64,000 nt of DNA. It comes from Mycolicibacterium septicum DSM 44393 (lineage in GTDB: Bacteria; Actinomycetota; Actinomycetes; Mycobacteriales; Mycobacteriaceae). Under the pieces are notes generated by a model. The model searched no databases and was not told the origin of the DNA. It worked only from the letters and a program-made list of their open reading frames with translations. This document shows, in pieces, positions 17,303 to 25,985 of this stretch. The position numbers were made by a program, and so were the translations under genes. Location: NCBI RefSeq assembly GCF_000455325.1, contig NZ_HG322953.1, positions 123,673-187,672 on the forward strand, written 5' to 3'. The stretch's first letter is position 1. Each line of letters begins with the position of its first letter.

Positions 17303-18779
17303 GCGCTCGAAAGTGACCTTCGAATCGAGAATGCTGATCGACGGCAAGCTCGTCGACGGCGAGGCAGGCACGTTCACCAACGTCAACCCGGCAAATGAAG
17401 AGATCCTCGGAGAGGTCTCGGATGCCTCGAAGGCCGACATGAACCGGGCCATCGACGCCGCCCGCCGGTCATTCGACGAGACCGACTGGTCGACCAACCA
17501 CCAATTCCGCAAGCGGTGCCTCGAACAACTGCATGAAGCGATCGAGGGCGAGTTGGAGGAATTGCGCGAGGAACTCATCTCCGAGGTGGGCGCTCCGCGA
17601 GCCGTGACACACGGACCACAACTGGATGCCCCGCTCGCCGACGGCCTCAACTATCCGGCCCGGCTGATCGAAACCTTCCCGTGGGAGACCGATCTCGGTG
17701 ACACCGTGGTGTCGGTCACCGGCGTGAACACCACGCGCAAGGTGTGGCGTGAACCGGTCGGGGTGGTCGGTGCCATCGTGCCGTGGAACTTCCCGTTCGA
17801 GGTCGCCATCAACAAGCTGGGCCAGGCGCTGGCAACCGGCAACACGGTGGTCCTCAAGGCGGCGCCGGACACTCCCTTCAATGCCACGCGGCTCGGCCGG
17901 CTCATCTCCGAGAACACCGATATCCCCGCGGGTGTGGTGAATGTCGTGACGGCATCGGACCACCTCGTCGGAGAAGAACTGACCCTGTCGCCCAAGGTCG
18001 ACATGATCTCGTTCACCGGGTCCACGGCGGTGGGCAGGCGGATCATGGAGAAAGGTGCCGCGACGATGAAGCGGCTCTTCCTCGAACTCGGCGGCAAGTC
18101 GGCGACGATCGTCTTGGAAGACGCGGATTTCAACACCGCCTGCCTGATCGGTATCGGCCCGTTGCTGCACGCCGGGCAGGGCTGCGCCGCTCCTACCCGG
18201 ATGCTGTTGCCGCGTTCCCGTTACGACGAGGGCGTTGCGATTCTGAAGGCCATCTACGAGAACATCGCGCCCGGAGACCCGCAGGACCCCGGCACCCTCT
18301 GCGGCCCGGTCATCTCGGCCAAACAGCAGTCCCGCATCCTCGGTTACATCCGCAAAGGCGTCGACGAAGGTGCCACGATGCTCGTCGGCAGCACCGAGGC
18401 GCCCAGCCAGTTCGACAAGGGTTTCTGGGTCAACCCAACACTTTTCACCGACGTGGACAACTCGATGACCATCGCCCAGGAGGAGATCTTCGGACCCGTC
18501 CTCGTGGTGATTCCCTACGAGGACGAAGACGACGCCATCCGGATCGCCAACGACAGCCCGTACGGTCTCGCCGGCAACGTCATGTCGAGCTCGCTGGATC
18601 GTTCACTTGCCGTCGCTCGCCGGCTGCGCGCCGGGTTCATCGGCCTCAACGGCACCGCGGGCTACGGGGCCGACACACCGTTCGGCGGCTACAAGAACAG
18701 CGGTGTCGGTCGCCAGAACGGCATGGCCGGATTCGAGCAGTACACCGAGATCAAGTCCGTCGCCTATCCGGCGATATAG
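17295..18779 (+). CDS. NAD(P)-dependent aldehyde dehydrogenase
   Basis: Aldehyde dehydrogenase of the main superfamily, 494 aa. Seen: the PWNFPFEVA substrate and cofactor motif, FTGSTAVG, ELGGKS with the general-base Glu, GQGCAAPTR with the catalytic Cys, and EEIFGPV. It should oxidise an aldehyde, made from a P450-derived alcohol, to a carboxylate ready for CoA ligation. The start overlaps the SDR end and the next gene begins 12 bases after its stop. It is homologous to the gene at 28101. Confidence 0.95.
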   Translation: MAERSKVTFESRMLIDGKLVDGEAGTFTNVNPANEEILGEVSDASKADMNRAIDAARRSFDETDWSTNHQFRKRCLEQLHEAIEGELEELREELISEVGAPRAVTHGPQLDAPLADGLNYPARLIETFPWETDLGDTVVSVTGVNTTRKVWREPVGVVGAIVPWNFPFEVAINKLGQALATGNTVVLKAAPDTPFNATRLGRLISENTDIPAGVVNVVTASDHLVGEELTLSPKVDMISFTGSTAVGRRIMEKGAATMKRLFLELGGKSATIVLEDADFNTACLIGIGPLLHAGQGCAAPTRMLLPRSRYDEGVAILKAIYENIAPGDPQDPGTLCGPVISAKQQSRILGYIRKGVDEGATMLVGSTEAPSQFDKGFWVNPTLFTDVDNSMTIAQEEIFGPVLVVIPYEDEDDAIRIANDSPYGLAGNVMSSSLDRSLAVARRLRAGFIGLNGTAGYGADTPFGGYKNSGVGRQNGMAGFEQYTEIKSVAYPAI

Positions 18780-18791
18780 AGGAGAACTTCT

Positions 18792-20015
18792 GTGGAACAG
18801 CTTTTTGACGACCTCGAGGACTTCGGCTCCTTCGACGATGCCGTCTCGGGAGACGTCCGGGATCCATTCCCGGAACTGGCCAGGCTTCGGCGCGAGGAGC
18901 CTGTGCAACGGATCGACATGTCCGCGATGCCTGGCGAGCAGGGCAAGCCCGTCTTCATCGTGTACCGGTACGAAGACGCCCAGCAGATGTTGCGTGACAA
19001 TCTGACATTCTCGTCATCCGGTGTCATCGCGGCATTCGGCCCGGTGCTCGGCGATCGCGTGATGCTGGGCATGGACGAGCCGGTGCACGGCCGCCTGCGA
19101 TCGCTGGTGTCGAAGGCGTTCTCGCAAAAGGCCCTGGCGCGTTGGGAAGACGAGCTGGTCGGTCGGGTGGCCAACGAGCTCATCGACAAGTTCGCCGCCG
19201 ACGGCAAGGTCGACCTGGTGAAGGCATTCACATTCGACTATCCGAGCCGCATCATCGCGGGTTTGTTGGGATTGCCGGAGGAGGACTACCCGCAATTCCA
19301 GCGCTGGTCCATCTCGCTGCTGAGTTGGATCATGAACCCGGAACGCGGACTGGCGGCGTCGGCCGCGCTGTGCGAGTACTTCGCACCGATCCTGCAGGCC
19401 CGGCGCGCCGAGCCCAAGGAAGACATGATCAGTCTCCTCGCCGAGGCCGAGATCGACGGCGAGAAGCTCACCGACGAAGAGATCTTCTCGTTCCTGCGAC
19501 TCCTGCTGCCGGCCGGGGTGGAGACCACCTATCGGTCGCTGGGCAACCTGCTGTTCGGGTTGCTCTCGGACACAACGCAGCTGGACGCGGTCCGGGCCGA
19601 CCGGTCGTTGCTGCCGCAGGCCATCGAGGAAGCGGTGCGCTGGAACCCGCCGCTGCTGACCATCACGCGCACCACGACGTGTGACACCGAGCTCGGCGGC
19701 GTTCACATTCCGGAAGGCTGTTCGGTGATGCCGATGCTCGGGTCGGCGAATCGGCAGGACGACCGGTGGGCCGATCCGGACGCGTTCGACATCTTCCGTA
19801 CGTCCAAGGGAAATCTCGGCTGGGGCCATGGGGTGCACGTGTGTCTGGGCATGCACCTCGCTCGGCTCGAAATGCGCACTGCCATCAACCTTCTGCTGGA
19901 CCGACTGCCCAACCTGCGGCTGGACCCGGACGGAGACGACCCGCACATCCGTGGGCAGGTCTTCCGGTCGCCGACCTCGCTGCCGGTGCTCTTCGATCCG
20001 GCCGGCGCCCGATGA
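18792..20015 (+). CDS. Cytochrome P450
   Basis: Soluble bacterial P450, 407 aa. The I-helix oxygen-binding motif is AGVETT, the ExxR is EEAVRW, and the haem loop GWGHGVHVCLG holds the ligand Cys at about residue 351. The usual Phe at the start of that loop is Trp. GTG at 18792 follows GAGGAGAA. The stop overlaps the next SDR by four bases (ATGA). It differs clearly from the second P450 in the operon, so the two probably attack different positions or different intermediates. Redox partners are not in this operon. Confidence 0.95.
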   Translation: MEQLFDDLEDFGSFDDAVSGDVRDPFPELARLRREEPVQRIDMSAMPGEQGKPVFIVYRYEDAQQMLRDNLTFSSSGVIAAFGPVLGDRVMLGMDEPVHGRLRSLVSKAFSQKALARWEDELVGRVANELIDKFAADGKVDLVKAFTFDYPSRIIAGLLGLPEEDYPQFQRWSISLLSWIMNPERGLAASAALCEYFAPILQARRAEPKEDMISLLAEAEIDGEKLTDEEIFSFLRLLLPAGVETTYRSLGNLLFGLLSDTTQLDAVRADRSLLPQAIEEAVRWNPPLLTITRTTTCDTELGGVHIPEGCSVMPMLGSANRQDDRWADPDAFDIFRTSKGNLGWGHGVHVCLGMHLARLEMRTAINLLLDRLPNLRLDPDGDDPHIRGQVFRSPTSLPVLFDPAGAR

Positions 20016-20941
20016 CCGAACTCCGTTACGACGGTCGGGTGGCGATCGTGACAGGCGGTGGCAGAGGCGTCGGCCGTAGTCACGCACTGTTGCTGGCCTC
20101 GAAGGGCGCGCGCGTCGTCGTCGCCGACTACGGCGTGGGCATCGACGGTGACGGCTCTTCGGCGGAACCGGCCACCGAGGTGGTTGCCGAGATCAAGGCG
20201 GCAGGCGGCGAGGCGGTGCCCTGCTTCGCGTCGGTGGCCGACGAGGCCGGCGCCGCCGCGATCGTCGACACCGCCCTGCAGACCTACGGGCGCCTCGACG
20301 CCGTGATCAACAACGCGGGTATTCACGTCGCGGGCGCACTCCTCGACCTCAGCACCGATCAGTTCCGCTCGATGCTCGACGTTCATTACCTCGGAACGCT
20401 TTTCGTGACGAGGGCTGCCTGGCCGCATCTGATGCAGGCCGGCTACGGCAGGGTCGTCAACACGGTGTCCGAGGCCATGCTGGGCGGGATACCCGAACAC
20501 ACCAGCTACGGCGGTGCCAAGGGCGCGGTATTCGGGTTGACCCGCACGCTGGCCAGTGAGGGCCTGGCACACGGAATCCTGGTGAACGCGATCGCGCCGC
20601 GCGCATTCACCAGGATGTCGGCGGCGCAATCCGACAAGATCGCGGCCAACCACGGCATCTCGACGGAACTCATGGATCAGATCAACGCCGCCATGCCGCC
20701 TGACCTGTGCGCCCCCGCCGCGGCATTCCTGGCACACGACTCCTGCCAGTTGTCCGGGGAGATCCTGCGGGTCGGGCTCGGAGGAGTTGCCAGGATCGCC
20801 GTAGTGGCCTCGCAGGGTATCAACCAGACCCCGTTGACCGCGGAGGACATCGCCGAAAACCTCGGCACGATCATGGATCTCAGCACCGGACAGGTCTTGG
20901 AAGTAGCTTCCGGCCGACCCGTACAGGAGGCGAAACAATGA
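20012..20941 (+). CDS. Short-chain dehydrogenase/reductase (MFE-2-like)
   Basis: SDR of 309 aa with TGGGRGVG at the cofactor turn, INNAGIH, and SYGGAK in the catalytic position. Architecture and the C-terminal extension resemble the SDR at 10338, so both may be hydroxyacyl or hydroxysteroid-type dehydrogenases. The start is coupled to the upstream P450 by an ATGA overlap, and the end overlaps the next P450 start by four bases. The Ser that usually precedes the Tyr loop by about 13 residues is present as TVSEAM. Confidence 0.9.
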   Translation: MTELRYDGRVAIVTGGGRGVGRSHALLLASKGARVVVADYGVGIDGDGSSAEPATEVVAEIKAAGGEAVPCFASVADEAGAAAIVDTALQTYGRLDAVINNAGIHVAGALLDLSTDQFRSMLDVHYLGTLFVTRAAWPHLMQAGYGRVVNTVSEAMLGGIPEHTSYGGAKGAVFGLTRTLASEGLAHGILVNAIAPRAFTRMSAAQSDKIAANHGISTELMDQINAAMPPDLCAPAAAFLAHDSCQLSGEILRVGLGGVARIAVVASQGINQTPLTAEDIAENLGTIMDLSTGQVLEVASGRPVQEAKQ

Positions 20942-22218
20942 CCGAAATCCGTTCCGGCTTCGAAGAGGTGGATTTCTTCACCGACGCATCACTGGTGCCG
21001 GACCCCTACCCCTACTTCGACCACCTGCGATCGAAATGCCCGGTGGCCCATGCCACTCCGTTCAACGTGCTGGCCGTCACCGGCTACGACGAGGCGCTGG
21101 CCGTCTACAAGGATCCGGCGTTCTCGTCGTGCGTGTCGGTGGCGGGACCGTTCTCCGGCCTGCCGTTCGGACCGGGGGAGAGCGACGACGTCTCGGAGCT
21201 GATCGAGGAGCACCGGCTGGCGGTGCCGATGGGCGAGCACATCACCTCGCAGGATCCTCCGCTGCACACCCGGACGCGCGGTCTGATGAACAAGCTGATC
21301 ACTCCCAAGCGCCTCAAGGAGAACGAGGACTTCATGTGGCGGCTGGCCGATCAGCAACTCGACACCTTCGTCGACCGCGGATCGGCCGAGTTCCTCGCCG
21401 ATTACGCCAAGCCGTTCTCCCTCTTGGTCATTGCCGATCTGCTGGGCGTCCCGGGCGAGGACCATGAGGAATTCAAGGCGGCGTTCGCCCTGGAAACGGT
21501 CGGTGAGCTCGGTAAGGAGGCACCGACGACGCACAACCCCCTGCAGTGGCTCAACGACAAGTTCTACGCCTACATCGAGGACCGCAGGCGCGCACCGCGC
21601 GAGGACGTGCTGACCGGCCTGGCGCTGGCCAAGTACGAGGACGGATCGACGCCCGACATCGAGGACGTCATGAACTTGTCGACGTTCCTGTTCGCAGCGG
21701 GTACGGAGACCACGACGAAGCTGGTCAGCTCGGCAGTCCGGTTCATCGCGGACAACCCGGGATTCGAGACGATGCTGCGCGACGACCGGGGCAGGATCCC
21801 GTCGTTCCTCGAAGAAACGCTGCGGATGGAGAGCCCGGTCAAATCTCACTTCCGGATGGCCAGCAAGACCACCAGTATCGGTGACATCGAAGTGCCCGCC
21901 GGAACCACCGTCATGGTGCTGCCGGGGGCGTGCAACCGTGACGAGCGAAAATTCCCGGACCCCAACACCTTCCAGCCGGATCGTGGAAATGTGCGCGAAC
22001 AGATCGCGTTCATCCGGGGAGTGCACTCCTGCCCGGGCGCGCCACTGGCGCGCGCGGAAGGCCGGATATCCCTGAACCGGATCTTGGACCGGATGTCCGA
22101 CATCACGATCTCCACCGAGCACCACGGTCCCGCCGAGGACCGCCGGTACACCTACGAGCCGACGTTCATCATGCGTGGGCTCAGCGAGCTTCACATCGAA
22201 TTCAAACCCGCCGCCTGA
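20938..22218 (+). CDS. Cytochrome P450
   Basis: P450 of 426 aa. The I-helix is AAGTETTTK, the ExxR is EETLRM, and the haem loop FIRGVHSCPG holds Cys near residue 365. The Gly following the loop Phe is replaced by Ile; the close relative at 43358 has FGRGVHSCPG. The N-terminus TDASLVPDPYPYFDHLRSKC is nearly identical in design to that relative, so they are paralogues. ATG at 20938 follows AGGAGG. It is the second P450 of the ten-gene operon. Confidence 0.95.
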   Translation: MTEIRSGFEEVDFFTDASLVPDPYPYFDHLRSKCPVAHATPFNVLAVTGYDEALAVYKDPAFSSCVSVAGPFSGLPFGPGESDDVSELIEEHRLAVPMGEHITSQDPPLHTRTRGLMNKLITPKRLKENEDFMWRLADQQLDTFVDRGSAEFLADYAKPFSLLVIADLLGVPGEDHEEFKAAFALETVGELGKEAPTTHNPLQWLNDKFYAYIEDRRRAPREDVLTGLALAKYEDGSTPDIEDVMNLSTFLFAAGTETTTKLVSSAVRFIADNPGFETMLRDDRGRIPSFLEETLRMESPVKSHFRMASKTTSIGDIEVPAGTTVMVLPGACNRDERKFPDPNTFQPDRGNVREQIAFIRGVHSCPGAPLARAEGRISLNRILDRMSDITISTEHHGPAEDRRYTYEPTFIMRGLSELHIEFKPAA

Positions 22219-22243
22219 CCGGCCAGCACAACTAGGAGCACAG

Positions 22244-23122
22244 ATGACCGGAAAGCTCGAAGGCAAGGTCGCTTTCATCACCGGCGCCGCCCGCGGACAG
22301 GGGCGGGCGCATGCGATCGCGATGGCCAGGGAAGGTGCCGACATCATCGCCGTCGACATCTGCCGCGACATCCCGTCAAACCCCTACCCGCTGGCCACGC
22401 CCGATGACCTGGCCGAAACCGAAAGGGCGATCAAGGAACTCGGCCGGCGCATCGTCGCCCGCGTCGCCGATGTCCGCGAGCGCCACGAGCTGCGAGATGC
22501 GGTCGAGGCCGGGATCGCCGACCTCGGCAAGATCGACATCGTGGTCGCCAACGCCGGCATCCTTCCGATGGCGATGGGCAGGCCGGATCCCATGCAGTTC
22601 GTCGACGCCTCCGATGTGGACCTGGTCGGGGTGATGAACACCGTCGCGGTCACCGTTCCGCACCTGCCCGACGGATCGTCGATCATCGTCACCGGATCGA
22701 CCGCCGGCATGATCCGGGGCACCACCGACAACCCCAACATGGGCCCCGGCGGGGCGGGGTACGGATGGAGCAAGCGCGTCGTCATCGAGTACGTCGAGGA
22801 GATGAGCCTGCACCTGGCTCCGAAGATGATCCGGGTCAATGCCATTCACCCCACCAACTGCAACACCCACCTGCTGCAGAACGACGGCATGTACTCCATG
22901 TTCCGGCCCGATCTGACCGCCGAGGGCAAGAAGGCCACCCGTGAGGATGCCGAGCCGTTGTTCACGATCTTCCAGGCGATGCCGATCCCGTACATCGAAC
23001 CCGAGGACATGGCCAACCTCGGTGTGTTCCTGGCCAGCGACGACAGCCGCTACATCACCGGACAGCAGATCCGGGTCGATGGGGGCTCATTACTCAAGTG
23101 GCCCAATGGACCTGGCCGTTAG
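22244..23122 (+). CDS. Mycofactocin-type short-chain dehydrogenase
   Basis: SDR of 292 aa with the GAARGQGRAHAI cofactor region followed by ADIIAVDIC and an insert after it. This pattern marks the mycofactocin-coupled (carveol-dehydrogenase-like) SDR family, whose NAD is thought to be non-exchangeable and reoxidised by the peptide-derived cofactor mycofactocin. The catalytic motif is YGWSK. ATG at 22244 follows AGGAG. A second member is at 26215. It would oxidise an alcohol made by a P450. The mycofactocin biosynthesis genes are not in this window. Confidence 0.92.
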   Translation: MTGKLEGKVAFITGAARGQGRAHAIAMAREGADIIAVDICRDIPSNPYPLATPDDLAETERAIKELGRRIVARVADVRERHELRDAVEAGIADLGKIDIVVANAGILPMAMGRPDPMQFVDASDVDLVGVMNTVAVTVPHLPDGSSIIVTGSTAGMIRGTTDNPNMGPGGAGYGWSKRVVIEYVEEMSLHLAPKMIRVNAIHPTNCNTHLLQNDGMYSMFRPDLTAEGKKATREDAEPLFTIFQAMPIPYIEPEDMANLGVFLASDDSRYITGQQIRVDGGSLLKWPNGPGR

Positions 23123-23152
23123 CACCGGGCATCGCATCAGAAGGAGGTGGTG

Positions 23153-23269
23153 GTGGGCGCCCTCATCATGCTCGGCAGCCTGTTCGTCCTGATCGTGTTG
23201 ATCGTCGGCCTGGTGCTCTACTTCGATCCTGAAGCGCGGCGCCGTCCGGCCGAGGAGGTCGAGCCGTGA
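23153..23269 (+). CDS. Small single-pass membrane peptide, 38 aa
   Basis: An unlisted small gene between the SDR and the second AveC-like gene. AAGGAGG (23141-23147) precedes three consecutive GTG codons, of which 23153 has the best spacing. The peptide has a hydrophobic span at about residues 2-23 (core LIMLGSLFVLIVLIVGLVLY) followed by an Arg/Glu-rich tail. Its TGA overlaps the GTG of the AveC-like gene (GTGA), so translation is coupled. This is the arrangement expected of a small accessory subunit of the membrane protein. Confidence 0.7.
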   Translation: MGALIMLGSLFVLIVLIVGLVLYFDPEARRRPAEEVEP

Positions 23270-24045
23270 GCGTCGACGTCCTGATCAAGGCCGGGGTGGC
23301 CTTCGCGTACATCACCGGTCTGGGTTTCCTGGCGGTGGGGATCTATCTGAGTTACCGGCGCGGGCGCCTGCATCCGCTGCTGTTGCTCTGTATCTCGGCG
23401 CTCTCGTTCTCCTGGATCGAAGCGCCCTACGACTGGGCGATGTACGCCCAGTTTCCGCCCGCGTTGCCGCGAATGCCGTCGTGGTGGCCGCTCGACATGA
23501 CCTGGGGCGGGCTACCCTCGGCGGTACCCGTCGGCTACATGGGTTACTTCGTGTTGCCGGCGATCATCGGTGCCGCACTCGGGCGGTGGGCGGCCGGGAA
23601 GTGGAACTGGCGGCGGCCGCAGACGCTGTTGCTGGTGGGCTTCGCCGTCGGGTTCTGCTGGGCCTTGTTCTTCAACGCGATCATCGGCGCGCGGCTCGGC
23701 CTGTTCTACTACGGCTACGTGATCGAGGGGCTGGGCCTGTGGGAGGGGACCAAACACCAGTACCCGATCTACGACGCCATCGCGATGGGTGTGCAGATGA
23801 TGGTGTTCACCTACCTGCTGGGCCGGACCGACGCCGAGGGCCGCAACGTGATCGAGATGTGGGCCGACAAGATCTCCAAGACCCGGCTGCAGTCGGCAGT
23901 GCTGTCGGTGATCGCTGTGATCGTGGTCGGGCACGCGGTCTACGCCTCGGTCTTCGCACCGCACCTGGTCACCAAACTGGGCGGGTGGGTGACCGTGGGG
24001 CCGACCGAGCAGTTGTTCCCCGGAGTACCGAATCAGCCGAAATAG
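23266..24045 (+). CDS. AveC-family-like integral membrane protein, short form
   Basis: Membrane protein of 259 aa with about six hydrophobic helices. It shares Trp/Pro-rich loops (WIEAPYDWAMYAQFPP, WWPLDMTWGG) with the AveC-like protein at 15289 and is probably in the same family, though shorter. GTG start is coupled to the 38-aa membrane peptide. It is the last gene of the ten-gene operon, and a bidirectional hairpin follows at 24075. Function is unknown; being paired with another AveC-like protein in one operon suggests a heteromeric membrane enzyme or two related steps. Confidence 0.75.
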   Translation: MSVDVLIKAGVAFAYITGLGFLAVGIYLSYRRGRLHPLLLLCISALSFSWIEAPYDWAMYAQFPPALPRMPSWWPLDMTWGGLPSAVPVGYMGYFVLPAIIGAALGRWAAGKWNWRRPQTLLLVGFAVGFCWALFFNAIIGARLGLFYYGYVIEGLGLWEGTKHQYPIYDAIAMGVQMMVFTYLLGRTDAEGRNVIEMWADKISKTRLQSAVLSVIAVIVVGHAVYASVFAPHLVTKLGGWVTVGPTEQLFPGVPNQPK

Positions 24046-24074
24046 CCGGCCGGACCTAGTCCTGGCGCGCAAAT

Positions 24075-24122
24075 GTCACGCTGGGGTGGCGGTCGAGATC
24101 CGGGGCCGCTCCAGCGTGACAA
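24075..24122. terminator. Bidirectional hairpin terminator
   Basis: TGTCACGCTGG (24075-24085) pairs with CCAGCGTGACA (24112-24122), with further pairing inside the loop. It lies between the converging ends of the AveC-like operon and the haem-binding protein gene. There is no long T-run. Confidence 0.6.
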
Positions 24123-24136
24123 CGCGGGAACGACTA

Positions 24137-24475
24137 TCAGTAGTTGTTGCAGCTGCCGGCGATCGAGTTGATCGGCCCGAAGTACTCCTGAGCGGCCGGG
24201 CTGGCCTGCAGCTGGGCCACCGTCTGCTGACGCTGGGCGGGTCCCGAGGCCAGGAAGTTGCGCAACGCGCCCTGGGCGAACGGGGACGCGTTGAACTGCT
24301 GCGCCAGGTCGGGACGCTGAGCGTTGAGCGCCGCCATCACCTGCTCGTAGCTACATGTCGTGTTGACCACGCCACTGAAGTCGGGCTGGGCGGACGCCAA
24401 CCCGGTCGCCAGCGGAACGGACAGGGCCAGCCCGCCGAGGGCGGCCGCGATGTACTTGAAAGAAGACTTGATCAC
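24137..24475 (-). CDS. Secreted mycobacterial haem-binding (hemophore-related) protein
   Basis: Small exported protein, about 112 aa. The signal peptide begins IKSSFKYIAAALGGLALS and ends around ASAQP. The mature part is a compact helical bundle with two cysteines, one in TCSYEQVMAAL and one near the C-terminus, plus the YEQVMAALNAQRPDLAQQF pattern of mycobacterial haem-binding proteins. GTG at 24475 is chosen because it begins the signal peptide; the open frame extends upstream into a structured region. The probable role is haem binding outside the membrane. Confidence 0.85.
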   Translation of the reverse strand: MIKSSFKYIAAALGGLALSVPLATGLASAQPDFSGVVNTTCSYEQVMAALNAQRPDLAQQFNASPFAQGALRNFLASGPAQRQQTVAQLQASPAAQEYFGPINSIAGSCNNY

Positions 24476-24502
24476 CTGTTGGAACCCCCATGTTGTTCGC
24501 CC

Positions 24503-24577
24503 AAAAAGGCGACGCCTTGCACGTTTGCCGGACCCGACCTCATTCGAGGTTAACAGGCGGCAGACGTACAAGGCGTC
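24503..24577 (-). terminator. Long nested hairpin with T-run after the P450 operon
   Basis: Arms 24558-24577 and 24511-24530 pair over 20 bp with two wobble positions. Inside is a 5-bp hairpin ACCTC-ATTC-GAGGT (24537-24550). On the minus strand a second short hairpin, AAGGC-GTC-GCCTT (24518-24506), ends in five T. The short one uses part of the long stem's arm, so they exclude each other. It lies 15 bases after the P450 stop and upstream of the haem-binding gene. Confidence 0.6.
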
Positions 24578-24592
24578 CTCACAAAACCGGCC

Positions 24593-25954
24593 TCAGTCGA
24601 TGACGGCGCGCTCCTTGCGCTCGGTGATCGGCCGGGCGAGTTCCTGCTCGACGCAGATGCGCTGCAGTTTCTCCAGCGTCTCGTCCAGGCCCGGACCCAG
24701 CGGCTTGCTCGGCGTGAACGTGGCCGGAAGATTGCGCATGCCCTGGATGACGCCGATGGTGTCGTAGTGCACTGCGCCCTCGGGGTCGCAGACATAGTCC
24801 GGCATCCGATCGAGGACAGCGGTGAGCATCGACTTGAACACCGTGCGGGCCACGTTCGACCCGACGCAGCGGTGCACGCCGATGCCGAAGCTGAAATGCC
24901 GGTTGCCCTTGCGGTCCAGGATGACCTCGTTGGGCTGGTCGAACACCGACGGATCGCGGTTGGCCATCGCCCAGGACAGCCACAGCCGCTCGTACTGCTT
25001 GAACTGCTGGCCTTCGACCTCGACGTCTTCGGAGAAGGTCCGGCCGTCACCGGGCGCCGGGGTGAAGAACCGCAGGAACTCCTCGGTGGCGGGATGCAGC
25101 AGGTTGTCGCGTTCACGGGACAGCCGCTCGCGCTCGTCCGGATGTTCGCCGAGCCACTCCAGGGCGTGCGCGGTGAGGGCCGTGGTGGTGTCGAAACCGC
25201 CGCCGATGACCAGACCGAGGTTGCCCAGGATCTCCATGTCGGGGGCCGGCTCACCGTCGATCCGCAACTGCAGCATCGCGTTCACCAGTCCGGGGCGCGG
25301 ATTCTCCCGGATCTCCATCATGTTGTTGATGATGTCGATGCCCATCTCGCGATGCTGCTCGTTGATCTTCTCGCGATCGGGGGAGTGCTCCGGGGTGTAC
25401 ACCGAGGCGTGCGTCGGCTCGCTGTAGACGTTCCACTTCTTGAGTTCGATACCCATCATCGCGAGGGTGAACACGGCGGGAACGACGTTGGCCAGATGCT
25501 CGACGAAATCGATGCGGCCGGACTCGATGTGCTCGTCCAGGGCGGCACGCGTGATCTCGTCGACGAACGGTTCCCACCGCTTGATGGCGGCGGGTGACAG
25601 GTACGGGTTCAGCGCGCCGCGATAGGCGCTGTGCTCCGGCTCGTCCATCTCCAGGATGCCGCCGCGCACCACGGTCGCGCGGCTCGCCTTGGGAATGGTG
25701 ATGCCCTGGTAGGGCGTTTCACCGCTGATGTCGTGGTGGTTGGAGACCACCGGGCAGCGGGCCAGCTCGAACACGTGCTTGCTGTCGGCGGCGACCCAGT
25801 GCCCGTTGTAGGAGTCAGTCCACGCCATAGGGCACTTGGACTGCATCTCCTCGGTGATCTTCTCGAACTGCTCCCGATATTCCGGCGTGTGCCGGTCGAA
25901 GTGGTAGCTGTTCTTCTTACGGTCGTCGTCGGTCGTGACATCGTCGATACTCAC
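24593..25954 (-). CDS. Cytochrome P450
   Basis: P450 of 453 aa. The I-helix motif is IGGGFDTTTAL, the ExxR-containing helix reads TEEFLRF, and the haem loop FSFGIGVHRCVG places Cys near residue 363. GTG at 25954 follows GGGAG. It is the last gene of a four-gene operon in which the ferredoxin immediately upstream is its probable electron donor. It is not close to the other three P450s in the window. Two alcohol dehydrogenases upstream would act on its product. Confidence 0.95.
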   Translation of the reverse strand: MSIDDVTTDDDRKKNSYHFDRHTPEYREQFEKITEEMQSKCPMAWTDSYNGHWVAADSKHVFELARCPVVSNHHDISGETPYQGITIPKASRATVVRGGILEMDEPEHSAYRGALNPYLSPAAIKRWEPFVDEITRAALDEHIESGRIDFVEHLANVVPAVFTLAMMGIELKKWNVYSEPTHASVYTPEHSPDREKINEQHREMGIDIINNMMEIRENPRPGLVNAMLQLRIDGEPAPDMEILGNLGLVIGGGFDTTTALTAHALEWLGEHPDERERLSRERDNLLHPATEEFLRFFTPAPGDGRTFSEDVEVEGQQFKQYERLWLSWAMANRDPSVFDQPNEVILDRKGNRHFSFGIGVHRCVGSNVARTVFKSMLTAVLDRMPDYVCDPEGAVHYDTIGVIQGMRNLPATFTPSKPLGPGLDETLEKLQRICVEQELARPITERKERAVID

Positions 25955-25985
25955 GGCGTTGTCTCCCTTGGCCTTTCGGTCTGTG

